NCBI RefSeq assembly: GCF_905220365.1
Contig: NC_061141.1
Span: 4,223,501 to 4,287,500, forward strand
DNA length: 64,000 bases
Direction of reading: 5' to 3'
DNA from: Vanessa cardui
Lineage: Eukaryota > Arthropoda > Insecta > Lepidoptera > Nymphalidae
Part shown: in pieces, positions 21,563 through 34,296 of the stretch
Numbering within the stretch: the stretch's first letter is position 1
Layout of the letters: the number at the start of each line of letters is the position of its first letter
Program-made: the position numbers and the translations under genes
The notes under the pieces: model-generated
The model's input: the letters and a program-made list of their open reading frames with translations, nothing else
Database searches by the model: none
What the model was told of the DNA's origin: nothing

Positions 21563-21758
21563 CATATAAAACAAAGTCCCTCGGTCTGGCCTGTCTGTCT
21601 GTCTGTATGTTCGCTCCGCGGATTTCACTAATCGACAGAGGGATAAGGAAGGTTTAGGTATGTAATTAATTTAAGTTTTTGGGTCAACAACAACATGTCG
21701 AAAGAAAGCAACAAAAACATCTTATGTCCACTCGTGCGAAGCCGGTTCGGGCCCCTAG
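21563..21758 (+). mobile_element. Helitron-like element related to HelA
   Basis: Starts ACATATAAAACAAAGTCCC and ends CTCGTGCGAAGCCGGTTCGG then GCCCCTAG. A GC-rich hairpin near the 3' end is followed by CTAG at 21755-21758. The interior differs from HelA, so it is a sister family. Confidence 0.6.
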
Positions 21759-22130
21759 TATAGATATCTAATATCTGAACTTGAATGAAGTCTCAAAAGA
21801 CATACAAAATCTTAATCCACTTTATATGAGCAGATAAATCTACGGGTACTTGAATTTATCTCAATAATATTGTGTTTAACTGACCCAAAGATACCGTGCA
21901 AAATCGCTATCCAAGGTGAAAAAGGTAAGGTTAAATTTCTCAAGAACTTGCGCATCTTGAACAGGTTTTCTGCATTGAGACAACGTTTCTTAATATCCAC
22001 GTGCGTCCGTCTGTTGAATTAGGCTGTGGACAAACGATTCAAAATTACTTATAGTATATATATTGAAAATGGTTTTGTAATATTGTTGTTAATGCTAATA
22101 GTATTTATGTATTTCAACTTTATTAAAAAC

Positions 22131-22307
22131 CACAACAACAACATCTTGTAAATTTCCCACTGCTGGGCTAAGGCCTCCTCTCCCTTTGTGGAGAAGGAAA
22201 GGAGAAACACAAACTCAGCATATGAATATTTAGTGGTGCTTGCCGGGGTTTGAACCCGCTATAATCGGTTAAGATGCACGCGTTCTAACCACTGGGCCAT
22301 CTCGAAC
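22131..22307 (-). repeat. S1 SINE with internal deletion
   Basis: Has the tail (GTAAATTTCCCACTGCTGGG) and the tRNA-like head with B-box (GGGTTTGAACCCGC inverted) and ATGCACGCGTTCTAACCACT, but about 120 bases of the body are missing. Confidence 0.85.
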
Positions 22308-22309
22308 CA

Positions 22310-22860
22310 CAAAATTAGTAGATGGTAGTACTGTAATGTCCTATAATTGAGAGAGCTCATAGAACTCATAAGATTTTATTGAAAGATTGTGTTTGATGGA
22401 AATTTTAGTAAACTTTTCCATGGGACGGCGGAAGTGTCCTATAGTAACGATACTCAAAATGGGACTTCTAATTTTCAACGGTAATAATCTTATAAGAACT
22501 ATTAAATATATTTGTTTTATATGTCGATATTGGTGGTGAGTATTACCGTCGCCCTAATCCAAAAAGCGATGTAATCATCCCATTGTTGGTGACCGAGGAA
22601 TAAATATGGGTTAAAGGATCAACTACCAATATGGCTTTGTGGTACTGACGGACGGGAAGCTGTAATTTACGACAGACCTGACCGTTCGGGGTCAATTGAA
22701 CGCTGGATTGAGTTCGGGAATTGACGCTCGTGTGGACTGCACACTTCCTAAACTCATTTGTTTGATCTCTTAACCTGGCGCCGGCGTTTTGTCGTTATAA
22801 TACTATGTAACTCCTCAAACTATACTGCTACCTTTAATTAGGCTATAATTGATGAACAAT
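22310..22860. other. GC-richer unique stretch
   Basis: Bases 22530-22790 are markedly GC-richer than the surroundings. A plus frame containing LCGTDGREAVIYDRPDRSGS runs about 43 codons between stops near 22610-22735. It could be a decayed coding fragment of a mobile element; no family was recognised. Confidence 0.25.
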
Positions 22861-23150
22861 ACAACAACTACTATAATTTTTCAACTGCTGGGCTAAGGCC
22901 TCCTCTCCCCTTGAGCCAAAGGTTTGGAACATATTCCACCTCGTTGTTCCAATGAAGGTTGGTGGAATACACATGTGATAGATTTTTTATGAAATTAGAT
23001 ACTTGCAGGACTCACGATGTTTTCCTTCAACTAGCACGCGATGAATTATAAACACAAATTAAGCACATGAATATTCAGTGCTTGCCTGGGTTTAAACCCG
23101 CAGTCATCGGTTAAGATGCACGCGCTCTAACCCCTGGGCAATCTCGGCTC
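22861..23150 (-). repeat. S1 SINE, full length
   Basis: Complete order in minus orientation: ACAACAACTAC junction, TTTTTCAACTGCTGGGCTAA tail, AATACACATGTGATAGATTT body, GGTTTAAACCCGC B-box and ACGCGCTCTAACCCCTGGGC A-box region. Confidence 0.85.
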
Positions 23151-23302
23151 AAACTATGCAGGTAAACCCAGAAAGTTGTCCTCCCATTGACAAAATTTCA
23201 TAAACAATACAGGTAAGCCCATAAGTCTGGAAAATATTCCACGATACTGATCCGTGGTTTCTGAAGTTTCGATACGGCAAATCAGTGAAACTTGCTAGAA
23301 CT

Positions 23303-23352
23303 CGGGTTTTCGATTAAGATTCACGCGTTCTAACCAATGGACCATCTCTGTT
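23303..23352 (-). repeat. S1 SINE head fragment
   Basis: Only the tRNA-like part remains: CTCGGGTTTTCGATTAAGAT then TCACGCGTTCTAACCAATGG. Confidence 0.6.
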
Positions 23353-23356
23353 CATA

Positions 23357-24460
23357 ATATTTTATCGATAACTTTGCACCAAATTACTTTTAAATCAACT
23401 CAACATAAGGAAATGCCGTGTGACTTGCAATGCGGGCACCTACATTACGCAGTTAAAATTGCGTAAATAGTTGATTATTATCGTTATTTTTTACTGTTTA
23501 ACATACGCAAACGTCTCGGCAGCCTCTCTTCGTCTAACCGGTCATTATTGCGCGTATCATACATTGCCTCGTTTACACGCCTCTTTGTCAAGAGGCCAGC
23601 TTATATGTCCCCAGATACAGATGTCCTGAATTAAACCCAGAATCGATAAGTTCCAAAACCTTGCAGTGTATACTTTCGAGCTATTGGTCCGGCTTCTGAA
23701 ATCTTCGTAGTTGGTTTTGTCCAATACAATAGGTCCTATGTAGTTGTCTCGTGAATAACCGCCTTGACCGAAATCGGTCATGAGGTCATTATAAATTACG
23801 ACACCAGCTCGTAATAGACAAAAATGTCATATGTAGACCAAATGTATCGAAGAACGATAAAGGAATGATTGAGCCCATTATATGATTAAGACGCTTGCGT
23901 CACAACCGCGCATTGAATGACATTCATTACTGGTGGAATATTTTTTGTGACTGCTCGTTTCATTGGTTAAAATAAACACAGACTTTTCTAATTAGATAAG
24001 TAAGATCAGCATACTTAATAACTTTTTTCTTTTAAATGTAAAGTAAGGTAAGTAAGGGCTAAGACTTCTTATGTTTGCACAACTTGAAACCGCACTCTTC
24101 AGCGATAAATTCACTTTAATATAAATAAACTTAAAGATCCATCTATAAGATACCTATTGAAATTGTTTTGTACCTGTCAGCCTGTCGATTATTAAATGAA
24201 ATTTGTTAAAAAAAAGAATTCTTAATAGTAGCAATGTAGATATAGTCTTTTCCAACCACAGGATAACAAATGCCAAAGAAACATTTGGCATCGAAATTGA
24301 CGCGATTTCATTGGTCGAGAGCTTGAACAATATGATATTTACTATGGATTTTGGAACAAGGCGTTTCGAAGGTCGACGAAACCGTTATTATCTTTGGTAA
24401 AATTAAATAAATATAAGAAGTTAAGTGGAACAATATTGTATTACAAATAAATATCAATAC
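23357..24460. other. non-coding stretch
   Basis: A 74-codon minus frame (23557-23781) has a balanced composition but no signal peptide, domain or splice context, and is not called. Bases 24320-24420 resemble 12462-12560. Confidence 0.35.
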
Positions 24461-24721
24461 ATAGTATAAAATAAAGTCGCTTTCTCTGTCCCTATATCCT
24501 TATGTATGCTTAAATCTTTAAAACTACGCAACGGATTTTGATGCGGTTCTTTTTAATAAATAGAGTGTTTCGAGAGGAAGGTTTTTGTATATAATATATG
24601 GATAATATGCTTAACAAACACTGATAATTTTTGAAGTTTCTAATGTGATGTAAATAAACAAAATCCTGTAGTAGATTTAGTATCAGTATTGCACCCGTGC
24701 GAAGCCGGTGCGGGTCGCTAG
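24461..24721 (+). mobile_element. HelA Helitron-like element, full length
   Basis: From ATAGTATAAAATAAAGTCGC to TGCACCCGTGCGAAGCCGGT then GCGGGTCGCTAG. ACCCG and CGGGT can pair near the 3' end, followed by the terminal CTAG (24718-24721). This copy defines the family's plus orientation. Confidence 0.8.
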
Positions 24722-27700
24722 TTCATAAAGAACTGTTCATAGCGCACAATACAGCTAAGCAATTAGCAAATCGCATTAAATATTCAAATCCAAGATTTGG
24801 TATCATTAATTTCTTTGTTTGGAATAGGCTATATACATATCGGGTTAGTAGTGTGCTAGTAAAGATGGCCGATCATTCCGATCACCGTTCATTTTCATCT
24901 GCAGTAAAGGTCAAAACGTTTCGAAATAATGATCTGATCATCGTGCATCAGCGTTGTAAATTGCATTCAGATACTCGTTTGTCAAGTTACGAAAAAAAAG
25001 CGAACGCCACTTAATATTTCTTTCAATTTATTGATATATTTGTGAAATAAAATGGTTGTGTTAATGAATTTATTAATGTGTATTTTATTCGAAATGAATA
25101 TTTAATTTATTTATATTAAATTAAAACAAAAGTGTTATATTTATTGCGTAATTCCATTCGACCTTGCAAGTTTTTGCCTTAAGAGATGATATTTCGTAAT
25201 AATTTTTTTTTTTTTTAAATAACATATTTCATATTTAAATAATGTTGTGGTATATATGCGCCAGTAACTAAAGCACTAGAGAAACAATCATAGTTCTCAA
25301 CCAGTTTACCATTAGCCATACTAAAAGGTTCCTTAGCAAGTTGATAACCCTTATTATTATTATTTCTTAGAACCTTTCTCTAACTTTGACGTCGGCTCCA
25401 CTAAAACGAATATTAACCGAATCTATACGTCACTACAAGCATATTCCTATCTCAAACTCCAGCCTTATACAAGTTTATTTTTAACTTCTACAAGTATTAT
25501 CTGTGGGTCAAATCTTGCAATTAAATTTCAAACGAGTTCCATTCAACGAATTGTGTATACTGTATTTCATTCGATATATACACTTGTATACATAAATGAT
25601 GTTTGTGATTTATCTCGTGCTTGGCGGTAAAGGAAGGAGGTAATGAAAGCAATTGATCGATATCGATAGATTAGTTTAGTTTTAACTGATCTTCTGACAC
25701 TGACCATCAATCCTACTAACTGTCACGATCACAATGAAATCGAAACTTTATCGTCGTCGTTCAGCTGTTTACGTATGATAATCGGAATCGTATCATAATC
25801 GATATTAATAAAGACTTGACCCTAAGTTACGATTAAGCTGAATATTATTTTGATGAGAAATAGCCGAATTTAAATCGAGTTAGAATCGGGACCCATAACC
25901 GGTAAAGATATACTTAGAATCAAAAACTGTTTGTACTGTATAATAGGTATAGCTGTAAACCGCATGCTATATAATTTCTAAATCTTATGACTATTAATAT
26001 TAATAGAAACCTTATAACATAATATATACATATTTATAAAAAAAAAAACCTTTATACAAAAAACACATTATTTAAATTTGGATTATTATTCAAATATATC
26101 ATTCAGTTCTACGAACGAATATAATCTACAGTGACCGTGTGTCACGATTCACGACCTCTGAGTCTTAATCACGACAAAATGATCTTAAAACAACAAGAAT
26201 ATTGGTCTCATAGAAAAGTACAATCTGAATAACAATCAAAGTTATTCTATACTTCATATGAAGGCAGATATATTAAACTTTTCGTACAAAAATTAATTCT
26301 CTCGGGTAATTTACTGGGCCAGTTTTTTAAAAGATCCTTCTTAGAGCCATCTCGGATTCTTAGAAGAATCATTATTTTTCAATTAATTTCTAAACGTTCG
26401 TAACGCAAAACCTTCGTAATTATTTTTCCACAAAATAATTTAAGTGTAAACGGAACACCAGTTTCTTGGTATTGAATATTTTAATACTTAAAATAAAGGT
26501 TATTGCAGGGTTTCTGTATATGTTGGACACGTGTTTACAAGGAGCCGTTAACCCAATATAGTCCTTATGTATTAGGACTTAGATTTCACTGTGTTCTACA
26601 TAATATATTTTATGTCATCACATCTTGAATACAAATCAGTCGAACCTTGCATCAAGTTTTACCGTATTCAGTCCCAACTTTTGACGAGAGTGTTACTTTA
26701 AAGTGTCTGATTTACTATAATTGCCTTTTTTGTTAAGTCCTTAATGACTATATTTGCTCAAACTTTTCGCATTCCATTTAAGGCAAACTAATACGTTACA
26801 ATACTAAAAGTGATAGCGACAAGGTTCTATAATGTTATTGTTGATTATTGATAAATAACATCCTGCTTTTCTTCACGCTTTTGTGACCAATTTTTATGAA
26901 CTAATACAAATCCAGGCCATCTAGCCTATGGGATATCAAATTGATTGATATTTTTGGAGCAAAAGGCTCCGGTAATAGTCGTATTGTGAATTTGTAAAGC
27001 ATATACCTTCCTCAGTCAATGTAGAAATTCGCCAATCGTTTTTAAATTACGAACTACTGCAAACGAATATAACATTATATGTATTTATTACGTAAACATG
27101 GTTCAAAAAATGATTAAGGACATATTTCACTGTGTTGAAAAGTTAACGCCTAATCAATCTCTCCCGGGCCCCAAAATCGAAGAAATTTTAATATACATAA
27201 TGTGAGAAAACGGTTCGATACTAAAGGACTATCTCTCGTACATATATAACCTTCTAGGCTCTCGAAAAAAACTTATGCTACCAAATATGAAATCGCACTT
27301 TCTGAGTAGAAATAATTGAAGACTAGTCAGATGTCACCAAATACAAATATATATACATACGCATCATCTGAGTAGACGGTATGATACGGAAGGATTCTCT
27401 CGTACATATAAAACCTTCTAGGTTGTACCAAAGTGCCAAGATTTGTTTTTTTTTGTGAAATAAGAGTAGAAAAAATAAAAAATATCCTTGATTATTTGTC
27501 CTACAAAGTCAATACCAGTCAGATCTATAATCAATGAACGACAATGAATGATCCAACGATTTGCAAATATCTGTTATTACGACATCCGATCAGTCAATCA
27601 GCACCTGCCGCTTTAACCTTGCTCCACTCTCTATAACACAGACCTACATCTGTTGTCCATCCATCCGATAGAAAGGTGACCTCGGTGATATCATTATAAA

Positions 27701-29554
27701 ATTACTAGCTTATAGCTACGTCATTGAATATGGGATTTGTATAAGCGTAATAACATTCCATCTGCCTTCAAAGATCCAATAATCTAAATCATTTCGATAC
27801 TATTTTTAATAACTTAGAGTCACATTTACAACTGTATACATGCTTAAATAGTTCTTTTATGTATTTATTTTAAATAAATAAATAAACAATTTTCATAGTT
27901 TTTTTTTAAATTTCATCTGAATCTATAATTTTCGTGCTGTGATCTTCAAGTGCACAGTCCTCCTGATCCAAGATGGTTTTGGTTTTTGCTTAGTTATCTG
28001 CTCCACTACTAATGTAGTTTAAGGGTTGTTCGTCAGCTTAAACTCAGGAACTAAATTAGAAGTATAAGTCGTAACAGGGCACTATGGCCATGACTTGGCT
28101 AGTTTGGGTTGTCTGTTAGTTAATTACATACCTAAATTACATTATCCAATAGTTTTAAAGATAAAAGGTCAATATTTGTAAACGATATTTGCAAATAATT
28201 AATTACAACGAGATTTACTCTACTAATATTTGGTCCAAGAATAAACATTTACTCAGGATGTTTTTCTGGATTCGCAATTTGCCTTAATTGATTTTCAAAC
28301 TTGTTAAATTAAATATTGGCTAAATGTAAATACTTTTTTAGATTAAATTATTTGCATTATAGTCGGCAAGCTCAATTTTTTTTTATAAAATATTCTTCAT
28401 CTGGCTGATCTGTTTGTTGATTGAATTTAATATATAAGTAATTACAATACACTTTGAATTAATATTTTTTTTGTCTATATTCATAATAATACATGTGATC
28501 ATAGTTTCTTCAAATCGTTAAAACCAAAGCACTTACTACTACTACTTGGAGAACTCATTATAATTTGTACAATTTGTTTGGAAGATTTTTGTTCAGTGCT
28601 TATCTTTCCTCCAGTCAGTAATCTATTTCTCACTTCTCACACAGTTCATCGTTTTCGTAATCTTTGGCTACCCCTAGAGCCGTCTTCGTTTCATAATCCT
28701 GATTCATAATAATGGTGGAGCTTTTTTCCCCTTTGAATTATTAGTTACAGACGCATGCGTTAACAAATAATAATATCAAATGCTTATATGAATTCACCTT
28801 ATGATAAGTGGTCAACTTTGCTCATAGACTAGGCTTGTATGAAATTTGGTCATGGTAAAGTTTTCTTAAAGCTATTCTGCCATGCGAGTTCACACTTTCA
28901 ATTATATAAACATATCCTGTCAATTCTCACCTCCACCAGTTGATCATTATGTCATCCATCATCCCCAATATACATAATATTGGAAGATATATCTACATAT
29001 GTATAGATCGCCATTAGGTTCTTTTTTTTAGATATAAAGTTGTCTTGCTGACGCTACCAAAATAAGTTAAGTACAAATGAAACAATCTTACATCATCATC
29101 ATCCGTTCTTCATACTCGTATCAAGGTCAAAAATAAGTGCTTTCGGTGTTTCTCATAATTTTGTTCTAACATAATCGCTTGTTTTTTTTTGGGTTCCGTG
29201 TTATGATACCTCTTGCTAATTCCATCACGATTCACGTATTTTATTACATGTACCGACTTAAAAACAAAAAAATATATATATTCCAATTAATTTTATACTT
29301 TATAAAATTTAAACTAAAAGGTACTAACTAGACGCAGGTATATGACCTTTAACGTCAAGTTATTACAACAGAATATTTTTTGTAGCTAATTTTAAATACG
29401 AGTTTTAAATGAATAATTATAAAAAATAGATGTAATTAATTTTAACTAATTTATGCGTTCACATCTTCGCCGTTTCATTCAAGTTGAAGTCATCCACTTA
29501 AGGTTGTTCTATACCACGTTGCAAAAAGAGGTTGCTTTGTAAGTGGTACCAATT
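24722..29554. other. long stretch without recognised genes
   Basis: AT-rich. It contains a short S1-like scrap at 25604-25636 (TATCTCGTGCTTGGCGGTAA) and a T-tract near 25202. A direct repeat of about 45 bases has copies near 27211 and 27377 (CTCTCGTACATATA-AACCTTCTAGG in both). No coding frame carries a signal or domain. Confidence 0.35.
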
Positions 29555-29765
29555 GGTGGTAGAGTTTTGTGTAAGGTTAGGAGTCACATCATATTTTCTA
29601 CCGCTGAAGTGCTATACTTAGTGTTGTTGAGTTTAAGTTTGAGAGTTTGGATATCTTAGTCCATAAGGTTGGTGGACCATTATCGGTGTAAGAGATAATT
29701 AATATTTCTTACAGTGCCAATTTCTATTGGCGGTGGTGACCACTTACCATCAACTGGCTCATTTT
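29555..29765 (+). repeat. S2 short repeat, decayed
   Basis: Contains TGGTGGTAGAGTTTTGTG, TTTCTACCGC, ATCTTAGTCCATAAGGTTGG, TAATATTTCTTACAGTGCCA and GTGGTGACCACTTACCATCA in S2 order. Confidence 0.75.
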
Positions 29766-30067
29766 CAATAACAATATTATTAATAACAAACATATTATGT
29801 AAAAGTTCTATCTTTCTAAGTAAGTATGGTTATTTGTTGGATTTAAAATTTAAAATGAAATAGAATTGTTATTTTCATTTGTAATATCAGTTTTATTCTA
29901 GTTAGCTCAAATTAAATGACATTAGTCATCTTTTTAATTGTTCCATGTAAATCTGATTCATTAATTGAGTTTTGAATCACTATTTAATTACATTAATTAA
30001 CCTAACCACATAGTCATGATTTTTAAAAATAATTAAAATTCGAAATATGCTAAAATAATCATCATTT

Positions 30068-30155
30068 ACAACAACAACAGCCTGTAAATTCCCACTGCTG
30101 GACTCAAGGCCTCCTCTCCCTTTGAGGAGAAGGTTTGGAATATATTCCATCATCA
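30068..30155 (-). repeat. S1 SINE tail fragment
   Basis: ACAGCCTGTAAATTCCCACT, AGGCCTCCTCTCCCTTTGAG and AAGGTTTGGAATATATTCCA mark the 3' third of S1 in minus orientation. Confidence 0.8.
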
Positions 30156-30199
30156 ATCATCATTTATTATTGTGCAATTATGTTATTCCACCGATAACA

Positions 30200-30511
30200 T
30201 ATAGTACGACACAACTTAGATGTGGTATCGGCAAAGTCAATAAAACCGAGTACTGCACATTCACACAACCAATACAAATAGCTCCCTATCGGGCCGTTCG
30301 TCACTATTCTTCGCTATAGATTCTCAACTACACGTTAATTGACGTGTCAAATTGTCGAATATATTAGGTCATATGATATTACAACTTATTATATATTATT
30401 ATAGTTTGTGTGAATATCGTATTCACATAAGAAATTCGGGATAATAGTTTGGATGTGATCGGATTTACGAATTTTGCCGATGCTAAAACTAAGCTCGTAT
30501 TTGTATACTAA
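30200..30511. mobile_element. TA-inserting MITE, complete copy
   Basis: Left end TATAGTACGACACAACTTAG followed by ATCGGCAAAG and AAAACCGA; right end is the inverted form (GATCGGATTTACGAATTTTG, CCGATGC, ending GTATACTA). The TA at each end fits a Tc1/mariner-type target. No coding capacity. Related copies are at 50968-51062 and 58901-59180. Confidence 0.7.
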
Positions 30512-30818
30512 TAGGGTTGTCAACAAAAAAATAAATTGTAAATAAAATTATGTAATAGTTGTGACCGCAAGATTGCTTAGTAAGTGTTAATGATGAGAAG
30601 TGCAAGCTTCAAGGTTAACGCAATGTAAATTATATTTTAGTACCGGCAACACTGATTTGTTTCCTATATCGTATGATTATATTACTCATAATAATAATCT
30701 CAATTAGTATTGGACTAAAGACGAAGTCAATAGAAAATATCAAAAATAAGGCCATTATATTTCTCGAATGTTATGTAATAAGTTTTCAATTAAAGAAAAA
30801 TAATAAAAATATAGAATA

Positions 30819-31077
30819 CTAGTTACCCGCCCCGGCTTCGCACGGGTACAATGCTGATACTAAATATCCTACAGAATTTGATTATTTATGACATCACATT
30901 AGAAACTTAAGTTTATAAGTGTTTCTTTACTATATTGTCCATGTATTAATCACAAAAAGCAACCTATGCAATCACTCTATATATTAAAAAACCGAATCAA
31001 AATCCGTTGCGTAATTTTAAAGATCTAAACATACATAGGGACAGACAGCGGTAAGCGACTTTTTTATATACTATGTA
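30819..31077 (-). mobile_element. HelA Helitron-like element, full length
   Basis: Opens CTAGTTACCCGCCCCGGCTT, passes through AAAATCCGTTGCGTAATTTT, and closes AAGCGACTTTTTTATATACT then ATGTA. Confidence 0.8.
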
Positions 31078-31277
31078 ATGATGATGAATCTTGTTAATTA
31101 TATAAAATTATAGTAACGCTATGTATAAGTACATGCCATGTACATACACAAGTACAGATCGAATAAGGCATGGAGGCACGACTCTATAGGCAAGAGAGTA
31201 ATATCCCGTCACGGCAAACAAGACGTTCTTACCTCCGAGTAAATTAAAAATATGTGTACTAGTATTTGTATACGCGT

Positions 31278-31314
31278 GTATGTGTGTGTGTGTGTGTATG
31301 AGTGTGTTTGTGTG
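31278..31314. repeat. TG dinucleotide microsatellite
   Basis: An imperfect (TG)n tract, interrupted by A substitutions, within a GC-richer stretch. Confidence 0.8.
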
Positions 31315-31319
31315 TCCAT

Positions 31320-33780
31320 AATACATTGAGGTGTTAAAATATGTTGAAATCCTAAAAATATATTTAAAAAGATTTATTTTTGTGCGAATGTTAATTTTAT
31401 TTTTTTGAATTAATTATCTTATTATTTCAAGGATTTACATTGCGATTGTAATAAATGTTTTTTCGGTCATTATGGTTCAAAAAAGATAGTAGGGATTATT
31501 CTAAATTAAGTACTTATTTGTTTTTATAACTTATGTACATATTTATATCAGTTACTTGTTTTAGTAAATATAGACATATTATATTGATGTATTATATTTA
31601 TTTTACTGTTATTATCTTTAAAATATTTAAATCAATATTAAAAATTTTATATTATTATTAAATAGAAGTACAAATACCTCAAGTAAAGTAATTGTTTGTT
31701 TGCTCTTTTTTAATAGAGCCATTTGATATATCTATGTCTAGTCTATAAAGTCAATGTAATATAAAGAATCTTAATTACTTGAAAACGAAATTACAAAAGC
31801 GAATACTTCCACGCATAGTATATATACGTATTTAAAACAAATTCTTGCAAAATTGCACGTGCAAAATGTTTTAGGACGTCTCTTGCCCAACAGTGGGACT
31901 GTGTGTGACTTTGAATTTATGCAACGTTAAATACCACTTCACAATTAAAGTATTGAGTTGAAAGAATGTAAGTTACTTCGAAACCTTTATTCGGTTCTGT
32001 CCTAGTTATAAAACCTACATAGTTATGACTGTGTTGTAGATTTTTGTCATCTTTTAAATGATAGATAAGGCAGACTAGTTGTGAAATGGAGTCAGACGCA
32101 TTTACTACACGCTTACGAGTACATTATGTAATGTAAGGCGGTCAATGTCTCGTTCACAACAAATGTTGCTACGTTTTATATGACGCATTTTCGTAAGAGA
32201 TTTGTGTTAGTTAACGATTTAAATTTTATCATTAAATATTCAATTACAATTGTATGTACAGTCACAGTTAGAAAACCTTCGTCGGTTTTCAAATTCCTTT
32301 ATCAAGTTGTAAACTCTTAGTACCTTTCGAAACTAAAGCGCTAAATTGACACTGCATATAAAATTAAACTTATATGGTATGATATCTTCTACTGAATTGT
32401 CAAAATATGTCTGCCAGTGTCATATAATCTCGATCGGTAAAGCAGATTATCACTCATACTGAGCACGCGAAAATAGACCTTAAGGTGACGAACCTTTTCT
32501 TACTGTATATATTTCCTAATATAAATGGTTATTGCGTGTATATTTTAACAGTCTATATGTTTATAATTGTGGACTAGAACTTTCTTCACTTATTAAAGGT
32601 AGTATTGTCAGTTGTTGTAGCTTATGCCATAAGTATGTTACAATAAGTATTATGTCCTAAGATGTCGAATTTGATAGGAAATGAGGTTTTAATTTCGAAC
32701 AGTCACATAAAAAAGGCGGTGCTAGCCGAATTTAAACATGTGACCTTCGTTTAAAATCCATGTAAGTCTATCCAGAATGCCGTCACTTTCTTTGAGTTTC
32801 TTTGATTTTTGAAAATACGACCATATATTGTTTTCGAAGTATGACACAAATCTTGATGTACATATGTATAATTAAAAAGAAAATATACAAATAAAACATA
32901 TTTATATATAACTATGTTATTATTATTACTATATTAGGAAACAGAATGGCTAGAAACTATTTACTTGCATTTTAGAAATATATACCTATTAGTATTATAC
33001 ATTCGCTATTTAATACGACAAGGTCGCTAAAATACAAGTTATAGACGTAACCGAGCTTCTGTAATTGCTTATAGTTTTTTTAAACTATTGTAACATTTCA
33101 TAATTTTATAGCAAACTATCAAATATTATGACAATTGCAATAGAATCTTTTCACAGATTATAATCTATAAGGAGTATATCTATAAAATGTAATTTATTTT
33201 TACTCCGTTAGGGGACGATTTTTAAAAGACTAAAATATTTAAATTTTATGATGGTACCTTTAGTAACATCGACAGACATGTTTCCAATTTCAAGACACAG
33301 ACTTTCATACAAATAATAAATTACCCCTTTTAGGGGTAGACTTTCAAAAGTAACATCTGTGGCTTCTTCGGCGTACGCCCGTGAAGGCGGAAAAAATTCA
33401 TATGAATCATAATTTTGAAGGTGACTCGGATTCCAAATCGTCAAATTTTTCCATAGACTTTTAACATATATTCAAATACATAACATTTGTTTTTATTGAG
33501 TAAAAAACAAAGTAATAATTTAAAGATGTTAATTTATTTTAAAAGCCTGTTTAATTTTATATTCTAATTTTCATGTGCCATATCGGAAAATTATTTAAAA
33601 GATAAACACTCAACCAAATAAGATAAGATTGAAGAAAAATACATAATGACATAAAAAAGGTCATTTAATTCAAGGCAAACAAATCCATTTCAGAAGTCAG
33701 TAATATTTGTAAGTACGAGCTCGTTAGATCCCGATCAGGAGTCAACAATAATTTAAATTTTGCAAAGAACTAGTAATATA
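31320..33780. other. long stretch without recognised genes
   Basis: AT-rich. Near 33195-33440 two short TTA-GGGG modules followed by TTTTAAAAG or TTTCAAAAG resemble the decayed start of a dispersed repeat. The 78-codon minus frame there (33208-33444) is probably part of it, not a gene. Confidence 0.35.
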
Positions 33781-33786
33781 AAAAAA

Positions 33787-34296
33787 CTAGTAGGGTCGTT
33801 CGCTCGACTTTTAGGGTGTCGATTGTCATGTGTTAGATAAAAAAGAACCCTATGTCCTTTCTTGGAATTCAAGTTTGCTTCATACCAAATTTCTTCAAAA
33901 AGCCGAGATGGCCCAGTGGTTAGAACACGTGCATCTTAACCGATGATTGCGGGTTCAAACCCAGGCAAGCACCGCTGTTTCATGTGCTTAATTTGTCTTT
34001 ATAATTCATCTCGTGCTTTGCGGTGAAGGAAAACATCGTGAGGAAACCTGCATGTGACAAATTTCATAGAAATTCTGCCACATGTGTATTCCACCAACCC
34101 GCATTGGAACAGCGTGATGGAATATGTTCCAAGCCCTCTCCTCAAAAAAGGGAGAGGAGGCCTTTAGCCCAGCAGTGGGAAATTTACAGGCTGTTACTTT
34201 TTTTTTTTTTTTTTAATTTCTTCAAATATGTTTCAACGGTTTGGTCGTGAAAGAGTGACGGACAGACAGACATGGTTACTTTCATATTTATATAGA
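33787..34296 (-). mobile_element. HelB Helitron-like element split by an S1 SINE
   Basis: The minus-strand element has its CTAG end at 33787-33790 and resumes after the SINE (GGTTTGGTCGTGAAAGAGTG, GACAGACAGACATGG, ATTTATATAG). The SINE is bounded by duplicated HelB sequence, so the order of insertion is certain. Confidence 0.75.
33900..34214 (+). repeat. S1 SINE, full length with 12-bp target duplication
   Basis: The best copy of S1 in the window. The tRNA-derived head AGCCGAGATGGCCCAGTGGT carries an A-box-like segment, followed by the B-box GGGTTCAAACCC. The body contains ACATCGTGAGGAAACCTGCA and ACCAACCCGCATTGGAACAG; the tail contains GCCCAGCAGTGGGAAATTTA, CAGGCTGTTA and a T-run. The direct repeats AATTTCTTCAAA at 33888-33899 and 34215-34226 are the target-site duplication, showing LINE-machinery retrotransposition. 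The family resembles the Metulj/HaSE type SINEs of Lepidoptera. Transcription would be by RNA polymerase III. Confidence 0.95.

Noticed and set aside
23557..23781. 74-residue minus-strand frame
   Set aside because: Reasonable composition but no recognisable domain, start context, splice or poly(A) support; open length is within chance.
24697..25014. 105-residue plus-strand frame
   Set aside because: Starts inside the 3' end of a HelA element and then has no family resemblance or gene signals.
27205..27430. CRISPR-like or satellite array
   Set aside because: Only two diverged units; CRISPR does not occur in animal nuclear DNA.
28560..28712. Minus-strand frame containing MNQDYETKTALGVAKDYEND
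   Set aside because: Coding-like composition over only about 35 codons, unrecognised and without splice sites or signals.
33208..33444. 78-residue minus-strand frame
   Set aside because: Overlaps two TTA-GGGG repeat modules typical of a decayed dispersed repeat.
33901..33965. tRNA gene
   Set aside because: A- and B-box-like segments are present, but no full cloverleaf; it is the head of the S1 SINE, repeated many times in the window.
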